Assembly: GCA_014843695.1 (NCBI GenBank)
Contig: CM026401.1
Location: 49,898,430-49,962,429 of the forward strand
Length of the DNA: 64,000 nucleotides
DNA from: Archivesica marissinica
Taxonomy: Eukaryota > Mollusca > Bivalvia > Venerida > Vesicomyidae
Direction of reading: 5' to 3'
Shown: positions 1 through 10,229 of the stretch, piece by piece
How positions within the stretch are numbered: position 1 is the first letter of the stretch
Layout of the letters: each line of letters starts with the position of its first letter
Translations under genes and position numbers: made by a program
The notes under the pieces: model-generated
Told to the model about the DNA's origin: nothing
The model's input: only the letters and a program-made list of their open reading frames with translations
Database searches by the model: none

Positions 1-215
1 CTTGAACACAGGACGTTAGCATGACAGCATATAGAAACAGTTCACTCTGCATAAACTTGACTTATTGGCGAGTATTGATGGAACTTGAACACAGGACGTT
101 AGCATGACAGCATATAGAAACAGTTCACTCTGCATAAACTTGACTTATATATAGGCGAGTATTGATGGAACTTGAACACAGGATGTTAGCATGACAGCAT
201 ATAGAAACGGTTCAC
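1..215. repeat. Tandem repeat, 82-88 bp unit
   Basis: Three successive copies begin at about 1, 83 and 171, each starting CTTGAACACAGGA and differing by a short TATA insertion. The array continues to the left of the window. It sits about 75 bp downstream of the donor of the Ig exon ending at 292. Confidence 0.85.
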
Positions 216-291
216 TATAAACACTTATGGTAAACAATGAAATTCTACAGTCACGGGAAACTTGCTGTAACGATGTGAATGAAACACTTAC

Positions 292-433
292 TTGCTACCA
301 CTTCCAGCCTGGCTGTCGCTTGGAAATTGCCTGTCACTCCCACAACCCTACAGGTATAGTCACCCGAGTCCATCACCTTGGCTACTGGGATCATCAATTT
401 GCCCAGTTCTACAGCTGACTGCATCGGAAGACC
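292..433 (-). CDS. HSPG2: Perlecan-like exon: second half of Ig domain
   Basis: A 142-bp exon, phase 0 in and phase 1 out, encoding 47 residues. It contains the F-strand signature DSGDYTCRVVG, whose Cys pairs with the Cys of FVCITQG in the exon at 1531-1664, followed by a G-strand ARLEVV. The acceptor reads CATTTTCAG and the donor is A|GTAAGTG. A phase-0 intron inside the Ig domain joins it cleanly to the preceding exon. It is the last exon visible; the next one, entered in phase 1, lies left of the window. In perlecan the first Ig module follows the LDLa region, as here. Confidence 0.9.
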
Positions 434-497
434 CTGAAAATGTGATTGTATGTTTCACTGCTTGATTGATTGGTTGATTGATTGGTTGATTGATTGT

Positions 498-748
498 TAG
501 TTCGGTTTTACACCTGCATCAGCACCATTTTGGGCTATGTCGTCGGCGGGCAGTTTAGCTAACAACACCTTTCCTGGGCAAGCTCCAGCGGTTAACAAGT
601 ACTTGGTGCACCAACCTCAGTAAGAAACTGCCAACTTTTTCATATAAATGAGACACAGCCTGAGCGCGGCTCGAACCCGTGACCATCAGTGATCAGTGGT
701 ATACAAGTCAGCGACCTTAACCACTCGACCACAGAGGCGGAGGTTGAT
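498..748 (-). mobile_element. SINE-2 copy
   Basis: Read on the minus strand it starts with a class II (Ser/Leu type) tRNA-like head, GTGGTCGAGTGGTTAAGG, followed by a B-box-like GGTTCGAGCC. The body ends in a segment on the theme of 'cctgcatcagcaccatttt' seen from the plus strand. Four other copies in this window (21.8, 51.0, 55.1 and 59.0 kb) share the whole structure. Confidence 0.85.
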
Positions 749-865
749 TGATTGATCAATTTGTTTAGATATTTTGTGGTTTAGAAAGGAACGTCTACAG
801 ATTTTCAAGATTGCTGCCATGGTTTCTCGATACCATGCGTTTTTGGTTTAAAGTCACATGAACAG

Positions 866-1097
866 CTTCGGTCATATGGCGACTCTCCAGCTATTATTGG
901 CGGAGAAAGACCCCCGGTGCCCCTCCGAGCCGTATTTCAGGCACGGACGGACACCCGGGTAGTACGGCTGACATACCGCAAGCCAGCTTCCTCACATGAA
1001 ATAATTTGGCACCCCCAGTGGGATTCAAACCTATAGCATTGAGGGAAAGTGATTTGAAGTCAACAACCGTAACCACTCAGCCACTAAGGCCACTTCG
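866..1097 (-). mobile_element. SINE-3 copy
   Basis: On the minus strand a tRNA-like head (GTGGCTGAGTGGTTACGG) and B-box-like GGTTTGAATCCC are followed by a body ending in a segment that reads 'catatggcgactctccagc' on the plus strand. Related copies lie near 4.4, 14.8, 23.8, 25.0, 48.1, 57.4 and 58.1 kb. Confidence 0.85.
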
Positions 1098-1189
1098 GTC
1101 CGGAATAAGTTATAAGCAATATTTCATACGGACAGAGTCAACATGGATTTAAGTGTCTCGACTATTGCACCACCATCGTGGTTCTGGCG

Positions 1190-1445
1190 CGGTTAACACA
1201 CAACCTCCTCTGTTACTAGGCAAACACGGCAGGGTCAACACACAACCTCCTCTGTTACTAGGCAAACATGGTGGGGTCAACACACAACCTCCTCTGTTAC
1301 TAGGCAAACATGGCGGGGTCAACACACAACCTCCTCTGTTACTAGGCAAACACAGCACGGTCAACACACAACCTCCTCTGTTACTAGGCAAACATGGCTG
1401 GGTCAACACACAACCTCCTCTGTTACTAGGCAAACACGGTATCCA
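1190..1445. repeat. Minisatellite, 42-bp unit, 6 copies
   Basis: The motif CAACCTCCTCTGTTACTAGG recurs at 42-bp steps (for example 1201 and 1243). The unit is 14 codons long, so long ORFs appear on both strands; these are not genes. It ends about 85 bp downstream of the donor of the Ig exon at 1531. Confidence 0.9.
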
Positions 1446-1530
1446 TTGAAGGGTCCACAAATAACTAACAGGGGTGATGACGAATCATCATTGATGTAGT
1501 GAAGACAATTAATATAAACACATCATGTAC

Positions 1531-1664
1531 CTCTGTTCCCCTGAACCACTCCACACGTGCACCAGAGGGCAGTCCCTGCGTTATACACACGAATATCGCC
1601 TCGGCCCCTTGTCGGATCCTCAGGTCCTGTGGACTCACGACCACACTGATTGGAGGTCGGGTGG
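1531..1664 (-). CDS. HSPG2: Perlecan-like exon: first half of Ig domain
   Basis: A 134-bp exon, phase 1 in and phase 0 out. The 44 complete codons include PPISVVVSPQDLRIRQG (A strand), the B-strand Cys in AIFVCITQG, and the core Trp in VEWFRG. The acceptor is TTTGCATTTGCAG and the donor is GAG|GTACAT. It needs the exon at 292-433 for its second Cys. It follows the LDLa array directly, as the first Ig module of perlecan does. Confidence 0.92.
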
Positions 1665-1866
1665 CTGCAAATGCAAATAGGGGAAGCTTCAAGGGTTCAA
1701 TTTTATATGTCACAGCGTGCAGATCCGACAGATCTCATAAATATAAAGACAAAACTAGAGGATAACACTCGGAGAGTTGCAAACATTAGCGCTGGCATGA
1801 TATACAAGAACAAATGCTTGATCACAGTTCTGGTCATTTTCGATATTACGCCAAGTTATTAAAATT

Positions 1867-2228
1867 GCCATATATACCTGGTACCAACATCTAGTACGCC
1901 ATATATACCTGGTACCAACATCTAGTATGCCATATATACCTGGTACCAACATCTAATATGCCATATATACCTGGTACCAACATCTAGTACGCCATATATA
2001 CCTGGTACCAACATCTAATATGCCATATATACCTGGTACCAACATCTAGTACGCCATATATACCTGGTACCAACATCTAATATGCCATATATACCTGGTA
2101 CCAACATCTAATATGCCATATATACCTGGTACCAACATCTAATATGCCATATATACCTGGTACCAACATCTAATATGCCATATATACCTGGTACCAACAT
2201 CTAGTACGCCATATATACCTGGTACAAA
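1867..2228. repeat. Minisatellite, 31-bp unit, about 12 copies
   Basis: GCCATATATACCTGGTACCA recurs every 31 bp with only a CTAGTACG/CTAATATG alternation between copies. It is intronic, 200 bp upstream of the Ig exon acceptor. Confidence 0.92.
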
Positions 2229-2599
2229 CATGCAGTGGAAAGAATTACCGTAAGCTTTTAGCTTTCAGGTCAATCCACATTTAAACCAATCCATATAGCA
2301 CGATATATAAATGTATGTTTCTGTATATTTTTCTCAATGTATATTACATGTATCCTGATAAATAAATATGTTTAAACCAAATGTTTGATTTTACAGTGGT
2401 TTATAGTTAACAGGTGTGGACATTTCATTGATCGTGCTGATGGAGGCCGTTTATCTATAATTTATCCCAAAATGACTTCCTCATAATTCTGTCAAAAGTC
2501 CTGGGTTTGGTCGTGAAAATGAAATCTAAACAGCTTTATTCCTGTATGTCAAACGAAAATCATTGAAAGACAAAAATACATGAAAGCAATCTATATTAA

Positions 2600-2790
2600 T
2601 CCTTAACATGCCAAAGAAATTAGACAGAAATGTGAAAACATTATTTATCCAGATAAGCCGTGGCGCAACGCCACGTCTGATCAGGATCTATGTTGTTTGC
2701 TATTCAGTCAAATGTTTTAGCTACACATCCGAATAGCAAACAGAATAGATCCTGATCAGATGGCACTCTGAGAACAAGCGTTATAACCTC
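2600..2790. mobile_element. MITE-A copy, truncated
   Basis: A degenerate left end (CCTTAACATGCCAAAG) is followed by the family's core, including ATCAGGATCTATGTTGTTTG and the inverted AACAGAATAGATCCTGATCA. The right TTAA end is missing. Confidence 0.65.
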
Positions 2791-2792
2791 CA

Positions 2793-2888
2793 TCTGGGCT
2801 CCAAGGTTATAAAAGCTTTCTTCAATCTCAAACTCTGTCTCAGGCTATCTGATTGGTTGAGCTGAGTGCAAATCTCAGATTCATCCAA
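2793..2888. repeat. Short dispersed repeat with internal palindrome
   Basis: A segment built around 'gattggttgagctgagtgc' and 'ctcagattcatccaatt', also found at 39741-40022 (two copies) and 44265-44402. It looks like a small hairpin-forming non-autonomous element of unknown class. Confidence 0.5.
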
Positions 2889-3127
2889 TTAAATTATCTA
2901 AATTATTTTGTCTCTATATGTCTTATTTCACACTATTAATTGTTATATTTCTATATGTCTCACTTAACATAATGTAAATAAATTGTGTCCTCCGCGGCAC
3001 AAAAAACAAAACAGAAACAAACAATTTATTTATTTAAAACAGCAGATCCACTAGGCTTGAGTCGACTCCAATAGCCAAAAACACTTCAAAAGGAGGATAT
3101 GGCGCTAAAACGATGCTGATTTTGATA

Positions 3128-3360
3128 GCCATGGATAGCAGTGGTTAGCGCTCTTGCTTCTACAATACGACCCGGGTTCGATCCTCGGACAGGGAAGTAT
3201 GTGAGATGGTACGATGGTCGCCAGATCGGACAGGTGGGTTTTCTCCAAGTACTCCGGTTTCCTCCCACACGAATGACCACAAATACGCTTTCATCCGAGC
3301 CAACGAGAGTGATTAATATAAGTTGTTAATACTTGCTTCGTAATCGTTGTAAAATAAATA
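3128..3360 (+). mobile_element. SINE-5 copy
   Basis: The tRNA-like head has A-box-like AGCAGTGGTTAGCGCTC and B-box-like GGGTTCGATCC. The body contains GTGGGTTTTCTCCAAGTACT and a T/A-rich tail with AATAAATAAA. Other copies are at 35310-35515, 41700-41890 and 56462-56595. Confidence 0.8.
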
Positions 3361-3492
3361 AAGTATAGCCATGGTGCGAAACTAACAGCTGTTGACTGGA
3401 ATCTCATTAAGAGCAGATGTTAATATCTACACCAGTAATATTACCACCACTAACTATGTTGCATCTGGTCCATTAGGGTCTGTCTTACTTAC

Positions 3493-3606
3493 GACAATTC
3501 ATTTCATCCGAGCCATCGGAACATTCCTTTCGTCCGTTACATCTTCCAGCCGAGCTGATACATGACCTATCGGATTCACACTGGAATTCATCCGATGTAC
3601 ATCGCT
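3493..3606 (-). CDS. HSPG2: Perlecan-like exon: LDLa, last before Ig
   Basis: A 114-bp phase 1-1 exon with six cysteines and a calcium-cage end CSDGSDEMNC. The acceptor is GTGTTTCAG and the donor is C|GTAAGTAAG. It is the final LDLa module before the Ig domain. A partial copy of its first ~19 bp plus acceptor lies just upstream (see 3588-3895). Confidence 0.93.
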
Positions 3607-3895
3607 CTGAAACACGCAAAGACAAACTGAGAAATTCGAGTAATCTAGATAGATATAGAAATTGATTGAACTGCTAACAAACTGTATTCCGTTGCTTCAA
3701 AATGAACCCTTTGCACGCTAGCGGCAGATAACAATCATCCGACGTACATGGCTCTGAAACACGCAAAGACAAACTGAGAAATTTGAGTAATCTAAATAAG
3801 AGATAAAAATTGATGGAAATGCGGAGAACCAACTGTATTCAGCTGCTTCAAAATTTTAACATCTTAACCCTTTGCACGCTAACGGCAGATAAAAT
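3588..3895. repeat. Tandem duplication spanning an exon acceptor
   Basis: Copy 1 (3588-3734) and copy 2 (3735-3895) share TCATCCGAYGTACATSGCTC, then 'tgaaacacgcaaagacaaac' and onward to a MITE-A terminus. The left end of each copy is the first part of the LDLa exon at 3493-3606 with its 3' splice site, so copy 2 carries a second AG acceptor and ~19 bp of exon-like sequence. Confidence 0.85.
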
Positions 3896-4040
3896 CCCTT
3901 TTGCAAACAGCATAGAGTAAGAACAGATGGCACAGAAGTGCCGTCTAATCAGGCTCTACGCTGTTTGCGATTCGGATAGTGGCGCTAAAACACTTGGCTG
4001 AATAGCAAACAACATAGATCCTGATCAGACGTGGCGTTGG
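3864..4040. mobile_element. MITE-A copy, right-truncated
   Basis: Begins TTAACCCTTTGCACGCTA at 3864 and keeps both internal inverted-repeat cores (GCACAGAAGTGCCGTC; ATAGATCCTGATCAGACG), but stops before the second TTAA end. Another 28-bp MITE-A terminus at 3702-3730 belongs to the local duplication. Confidence 0.8.
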
Positions 4041-4115
4041 TATTCTATGAAATGATCAGAAATAAGAACAAGCTAATGTTTATTGATATTAAATTAAGAT
4101 TAGCTTCACACTTAC

Positions 4116-4232
4116 GACAATCTCGTTCATCTCGACCGTCGGAACAATCATATACTCGGTTGCAGACCTGGTCGACGGTCAGACATTTGTTATCCGCCGC
4201 ACATTCCATCTCCCCCTCGACACATCGCAGAG
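4116..4232 (-). CDS. HSPG2: Perlecan-like exon: LDLa with RDE variant
   Basis: A 117-bp phase 1-1 exon encoding an LDLa module with six cysteines. The usual SDE triad reads RDE (CSDGRDERDC): the Ser is replaced by Arg while the acidic residues remain. The acceptor is CTGTTTCTAG and the donor is C|GTAAGTGTG. The intron leading to it from 18131 is almost 14 kb and consists mostly of arrays. Confidence 0.92.
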
Positions 4233-4344
4233 CTAGAAACAGAACACGTCAAATTAGTTTCCATATATAGAGATGTTTCGCGGTGATTCTTTAGTAAATG
4301 GAACGTGCATAGCTTGTATTGGGTCTACGACGGCTTTTGTTTGT

Positions 4345-4608
4345 TTTTATGGCTTAGCCGCATCAACCTAGGTCATACGGCGACTCTCCACCTATAATTG
4401 GTGGAGGAAGACCCCAGAGTGCCACTCTCCTAGCAGTATTCCATGCATGGACTGGCACCTGGGTACAACCACTGACCCTCCGCAAGCCAGCTATATGGCT
4501 TCCTCACATGTACGATTTCGACACCTCTAGTGGGATTCGAACCTACAGCGGTGAGAGGAAAGTGCTTTGAAGTTAATGACCATAACCACACGGCAACGGG
4601 ATCCCTCT
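4345..4608 (-). mobile_element. SINE-3 copy
   Basis: Full-length by comparison with 866-1097, with 'catacggcgactctccacc' at its tail side and the tRNA-like head (GTGGTTATGGTC) towards 4600. It lies about 110 bp upstream of the LDLa exon at 4116-4232. Confidence 0.8.
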
Positions 4609-4732
4609 ATGGGAGCGTACATGGAACACCTAGTATGCGACATTTTATGCAACTCCCATAATTACAAGCTCTAATCACTCCCATACACCCATCACCAACA
4701 GTGATAGTAAACAGATTATAAAACCTACACAC

Positions 4733-6190
4733 AGATCTGCCATAGGAGGATAACTACAGATCTGCCATACGAGGATAACTACAGATCTGCCATACGAGGA
4801 TAACTACAGATCTGCCATACGAGGATAGCTACAGATCTGCCATACGAGGATAGCTACAGATCTGCCATACGAGGATAACTACAAATCTGCCATACGAGGA
4901 TAGCTACAGATCTGCCATACAAGGATAACTACAGATCTGCCATACAAGGATAACTACAGATCTGCCATACAAGGGTAACTACAGATCTGCCATACAAGAA
5001 TGACTACAGATCTGCCATACGAGGATAGCTACAGATCTGCCATACAAGGATAACTACAGATCTGCCATACGAGGATAGCTACAGAACTGCCATACGAGGA
5101 TAGCTACAGATCTGCCATACAGGATAGCTACAGATCTGCCATACGAGGATAACTACAAATCTGCCATACGAGGATAGCTACAGATCTGCCATACAAGGAT
5201 AACTACAGATCTGCCATACAAGGATAACTACAGATCTGCCATACAAGGATAACTACAGATCTGCCATACAAGGATAACTACAGATCTGCCATACAAGGAT
5301 AACTACAGATCTGCCATACAAGGGTAACTACAGATCTGCCATACAAGAATGACTACAGATCTGCCATACGAGGATAGCTACAGATCTGCCATACAAGAAT
5401 GACTACAGATCTGCCATACGAGGATAGCTACAGATCTGCCATACGAGGATAGCTACAGATCTGCCATACAAGGATAACTACAGATCTGCCATACGAGGAT
5501 AACTACAGATCTGCCATACGAGGATAACTACAGTTCTGCCATACAAGAATGACTACAGATCTGCCATACGAGGATAGCTACAGATCTGCCATACAAGAAT
5601 GACTACAGATCTGCCATACGAGGATAGCTACAGATCTGCCATACAAGAATGACTACAGATCTGCCATACAAGGATAACTACAGATCTGCCATTCGAGGAT
5701 AACTACAGATCTGCCATACAAGGATAACTACAGATCTGCCATACAAGGATAACAACATATCTGCCATACGAGGATAGCTACAGATCTGCCATACAAGAAT
5801 GACTACAGATCTGCCATACAAGGATAACTACAGATCTGCCATTCGAGGATAACTACAGATCTGCCATACAAGGATAACAGCAGATCTGCCATACAAGGAT
5901 AACTACAGATCTGCCATACAAGGATAACTACAGATCTGCCATGCAAGGATAACTACAGATCTGCCATACAAGGATAACTACAGATCTGCCATACATGAAT
6001 AACTACAGATCTGCCATACAAGGATAACTACAGATCTGCTATACAAGAATAACTACAGTTCTGCCATACGAGGATAACAACAGATCTGCCATACAAGGAT
6101 AACTACAGATCTGCCATACAAGGATAACTACAGATCTGCCATACAAGGATAACTACAGATCTGCCATACATGAATAACTACAGATCTGCT
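4733..6190. repeat. Minisatellite, 25-bp unit, about 58 copies
   Basis: ACTACAGATCTGCCATAC recurs at 25-bp steps, with GAGGATAA, AAGGATAA, GAGGATAG and AAGAATG variants. Higher-order blocks of several variants recur (for example around 5380-5640), suggesting unequal exchange of multi-unit segments. Confidence 0.95.
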
Positions 6191-6364
6191 AACTATCCCG
6201 TCGCTGAAAGCATGCAGGGGCAGTAACTGTTGCCTACCAGATTGATTAACTTATGGAGAAATAAATAAAATGTTCTCTTATTTTATACATCATACAATTA
6301 ATGTGATCATTTTATCTGGAACAGAAATCTGGAGGTGAAAAATATACTTCATTGCATGTAACCA

Positions 6365-6690
6365 CATACCGGTACTGAAATACACTACATACTGAAATAC
6401 ACTACATACTGAAATACACGTACATACTGAAATACACTACATACTGAAATACACTACATACTGAAATACACGTACATACTGAAATACACTACATACTGAA
6501 ATACACTACATACTGATTCAGTAAATTTGAATAATACTAAAATACAATTCATTGCATGTAATACCATACTGAAATACACTACATACTGATTCAGTAAATT
6601 TGAGTAATACTAAAATACAATTCATTGTCTGTAATACCATACTGAAATATATTACAAACTGATTGAATAATACTAAAATATACTTCATTG
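6365..6690. repeat. Short 16-17 bp repeats and their derivatives
   Basis: ACTGAAATACACTACAT is repeated about nine times from 6377 to 6520. Two longer degenerate copies follow, containing CAATTCATTGCATGTAA and GATTCAGTAAATTTGA. The flanks at 6190-6365 and 6690-6990 hold no recognisable feature. Confidence 0.8.
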
Positions 6691-6989
6691 CAATGACAAG
6701 GGAACAAATTAAATGAACTGAGTCGGACAAGACGTTTTCACGAAACAACAGTAAACAACAGTAAACTCCGAAACAACAGAACAACATAAAAAATCCGTCG
6801 GCACACAAAACTGTCATAGCATCTAGACAAACAGCCTGACGGATTGCGATACGTTAATTATGATTAACCCTGCCAACCCTTTCCTACATAGAAACGCCTC
6901 TTAACTCTTACACACATGAACAATGTAGTAGCAAACCCAACATGCATAATAAAGGTAGTCCAGGTAATATCTATTATAAATATAAAAAA

Positions 6990-8235
6990 CAAATTCCAAA
7001 AGATGTCAAAAACTGAACTAGATGATTGTTTGCGACCGTAAATATCTATTTAATAACATGCTACAGTAAAACCACTATAATCCAGACTCCCTCTAAACCC
7101 GGAATCAAAAAATATGTCAAAAACTAAACTAGATGGTTGTTTGCAACCGTAAATATCTATTTAATAACATGCTACAGTAAAACCGCTATAATCCAGACTC
7201 CCTCTAAACCCGGAATCAAAAAATATGTCAAAAACTAAACTAGATGGTTGTTTGCAACCGTAAATATCTATTTAATAACATGCTACAGTAAAACCGCTAT
7301 AATCCGGACTCCCTCTAAACCCGGAATCAAAAAAGATGTCAAAAACAAGTAGTGATTGTTTGCACCTAAATATCTATTTAATAACTGCTACGTAAAACGC
7401 TATAATCCGGACTCCCTCTAACCCGGAATCAAAAATGTCAAAACTATAGATGATGTTGCGACCGTAAATATCTTTTAATAACAAAACCCTTATCCGGATC
7501 CCTCTAAACGGAATCAAAATGATGTCAAAAACTAATAGATGGTTGTTTGCACCGTAATATCTATTTAATACATGCTACAGTAAAACCGCTTAATCCGACC
7601 CTCTAAACGGAATCAAAAAAGATGTCAAAAACAAAGTAGATGATGTTGCGACCGTAAATATCTATTATAACAAACCACTCTAATCGACTCCTCTAAACGG
7701 ATGTGTTTGTGTTTTGTTTTTTTTGTGTGTTTGGTTTGGTGTGTTTGTGTTGTTTGGGTTTTTTTTTTTGCTCCCTCTAAACCCGGAATCAAATAAGATG
7801 TCAAAAACTAAACTAGATGGTTGTTTGCAACCGTAAATATCTATTTAATAACATGCTACAGTAAAACCGCTATAATCCGGACTCCCTCTAAACCCGGAAT
7901 CAAATAAGATGTCAAAAACTAAAGTAGATGATTGTTTGCGACCTTAAATATCTATTTAATAACTACAGTAAAACCGCAATAATCCGGACTCCCTCTAAAT
8001 CCGGAATCAAAACAGATGTCAAAAACTAAAGTAGATGGTTGTTTGCAACCGTAAATATCTATTTAATAACATGCTACAGTAAAACCACTCTAATCCAGAT
8101 TCCCTCTAAATCCGGAATCAAAAAAGATGTCAAAAACTAAAGCAGATGATTGTTTGCGACCGTAAATATCTATTTAATAACATACTACAGTAAAACCACT
8201 CTAATCGACTCCCTCTAAATCCGGAATCCCCTCCA
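6990..8235. repeat. Tandem repeat, ~108-bp unit, partly decayed
   Basis: Each unit holds 'gatgtcaaaaactaaactag', 'cgtaaatatctatttaataa' and CTACAGTAAAACCGCTATAA. The last piece resembles the terminal repeat of pogo/Tigger-type DNA transposons, so the array may derive from a transposon end. Units at 7330-7780 are shortened by many small deletions and interrupted at 7699-7770 by a G/T-only tract. Confidence 0.85.
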
Positions 8236-8239
8236 AACC

Positions 8240-8738
8240 GGCCTTTTTCTCCCGGCCCCGAGCGCACAAGTAGAGTTGATCAATGCAATCATTCAAAGGT
8301 AGAGAGATACTGATAACCTACTGTGTCAGGAGAGGGCGCAACTAAAACACGTCCGACTGTACATTAATTAAATTTCTATTTTTAGAAAACAATTATTTCA
8401 GAATGGTGCAAAAACTGTCATTCATACCAACATTACGATACCAACAATACAGAATCCAAGCTACACAAAATTTACGACGATAACAGATTTCAAACGAAAG
8501 ACAATACAAAATTCATTACATGAAGGAAATATGGTATATCATGAGTTTTCGCGCATATCTAATAATCGCATCACTCTTGAATCCCATAAACCGTGTAAAT
8601 TACAACAGTACAACATTCATTCCGTAACTTTTTTCAATCATTCACTGTAAAATTCTCCACTAATAAAAATACAGAATGATCCGTCTATAATGTACACTAA
8701 TGGCAAAAAGTCTTATCTGACAGTAAGGTTAAAACACT
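8240..8738. other. Intron, no recognised feature
   Basis: An A/T-rich intron segment. I see no exon signature on either strand and no repeat shared with the rest of the window. Confidence 0.6.
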
Positions 8739-8963
8739 TTAACCCATTCAACCCCAAGTAACTGACATGGACTGGTCATGATATTATTAGACCAATAAAT
8801 TAATAAGAAAATTAAATTTGGGCCAGTTCATTTATCAAAATGGGTAATTCTGTCTAAAAATAGTAATATTACTGGCAAAAAATGAAGATCCTGATGAGAT
8901 GGCTCATCTGGATCTACACTTTTTGTAAGCCTATTGAGAGGCCTGTGGTGTTAAACGGGTTAA
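8739..8963 (+). mobile_element. MITE-B copy
   Basis: Begins TTAACCCATTCAACCCCAAG and ends in a degenerate GTTAAACGGGTTAA. Duplicated TTAA with CCC...GGG-type ends is the hallmark of piggyBac-type insertions (family knowledge). Its left part is the source sequence of the large satellite at 10230-14545. Confidence 0.8.
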
Positions 8964-9639
8964 ATATTTCATTACTTTTCCAAGTTCATAACTATTATAA
9001 TCAGGCGCATAGCAACCTGTTGAGAGGGCTAACCTATTTTGGCGGCTGTAGTGTTGAAAGAGTTAACAACGACATAATGAGTTGGAAATGCTTGTCGTTA
9101 GAGACCGCTGGTTTACATTCACAATAGAAGAGGCAAATTACTCGTGCTAACTCCATACTGCTGATAAGCAATAGGCACACTGTACCTCATACTACATAAT
9201 AATTAGTATCTATGGGAACAGATAACCTCGTGGATCAGACGTTATCTGTGGAAAGCGATCAAGGTGTTGTATGGCGTCTTATATGGAGTAACGTTACAGG
9301 TTATGTGAAAATGCATGAAGCTAACGCGCATCCACTGCGCTATCACGACTTCCACGCTAACACACAACACAGTTAGAGGAGTCACCTCCATAATCAATTT
9401 AATAATAATAAAAAATTCACACCTGATTAAATAAAACAAGCATTATTGGTTAGATATAGAGATATGCTTTTAATTAAGGCAAGGTCTTGAAATATCTACT
9501 TGCCAACGAAATATATAATTATATATACATATAGAGAAGCATGTATAACAATCTAAAATATATAAAATAATTATATCTAGCGATCTAATATCAGAATTAC
9601 AAAAATTACAGTATTCAGAAGCTTGGTTGCCTATGCAAC
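8964..9639. other. Intron with a small SINE-4 fragment
   Basis: Mostly featureless A/T-rich intron. At about 9318-9358 a minus-strand fragment reads 'gcgcatccactgcgctatca', the A-box region of SINE-4. Confidence 0.5.
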
Positions 9640-9890
9640 TGTAAATGCTTTGCTAAATTCTCATCCAAATTTCTGCGCAACTTGGGGGCCGGGTGACATT
9701 TTCTTTTCTTACCTTTTTGTAAAAAATGCTTTGCTAAATTATCATCCACATTTCTGTGCAAATTGGGGGCCGGGTGACATTTTCTTTTCTTACCTTTTTG
9801 TAAAAAATGCTTTGCTAAATTATCGTCCACATTTCTGTGCAAATTGGGGGCCGGGTGACATTTTCTTTTCTTACTTTTTTGCAAAAAAAT
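9640..9890. repeat. Tandem repeat, 81-bp unit, 3 copies
   Basis: GGGGGCCGGGTGACATTTTC recurs at 81-bp steps (about 9688, 9769 and 9850). The 27-codon length keeps both strands open, which explains ORFs of about 90-115 codons; no gene features accompany them. Confidence 0.9.
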
Positions 9891-9920
9891 ATCTGTGTGT
9901 AAAAAGTATGCTCAGTAAAA

Positions 9921-9985
9921 AGGAGGTGAAGGAGGTGAAGGGAGGAGGTGAAGGAGGTGAAGGGAGGAGGTGAAGGAGGTGGCTA
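9921..9985. repeat. GGAGGTGAA purine tract
   Basis: A tandem of AAGGAGGTGAAGG-type units, purine-rich on the plus strand. From 9986 to 10229 there is nothing recognisable. Confidence 0.8.
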
Positions 9986-10229
9986 CAGGATTGAGAATTT
10001 AACAATTAAGTTATAATGACCTAACGGCGAACGGAGCTTGAGCCCAATTGTGCTTTAATATGCAACCCGACTAACGTCACATTAATGCAATGGACTCGCC
10101 GTCCTGCCAAGATTACAAAGAAATATACTCTGTTTCTTTTTATTTAACATTTACTTTCCTAACCATGCTTTATCTTTATGAAACTGCAAGTATGAACTAT
10201 AATTAATCGTAATACAGACGTTTTGGACG

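Noticed and set aside
4733..6190. CRISPR array
   Set aside because: Units are directly adjacent 25-mers with no unique spacers, in an animal intron.
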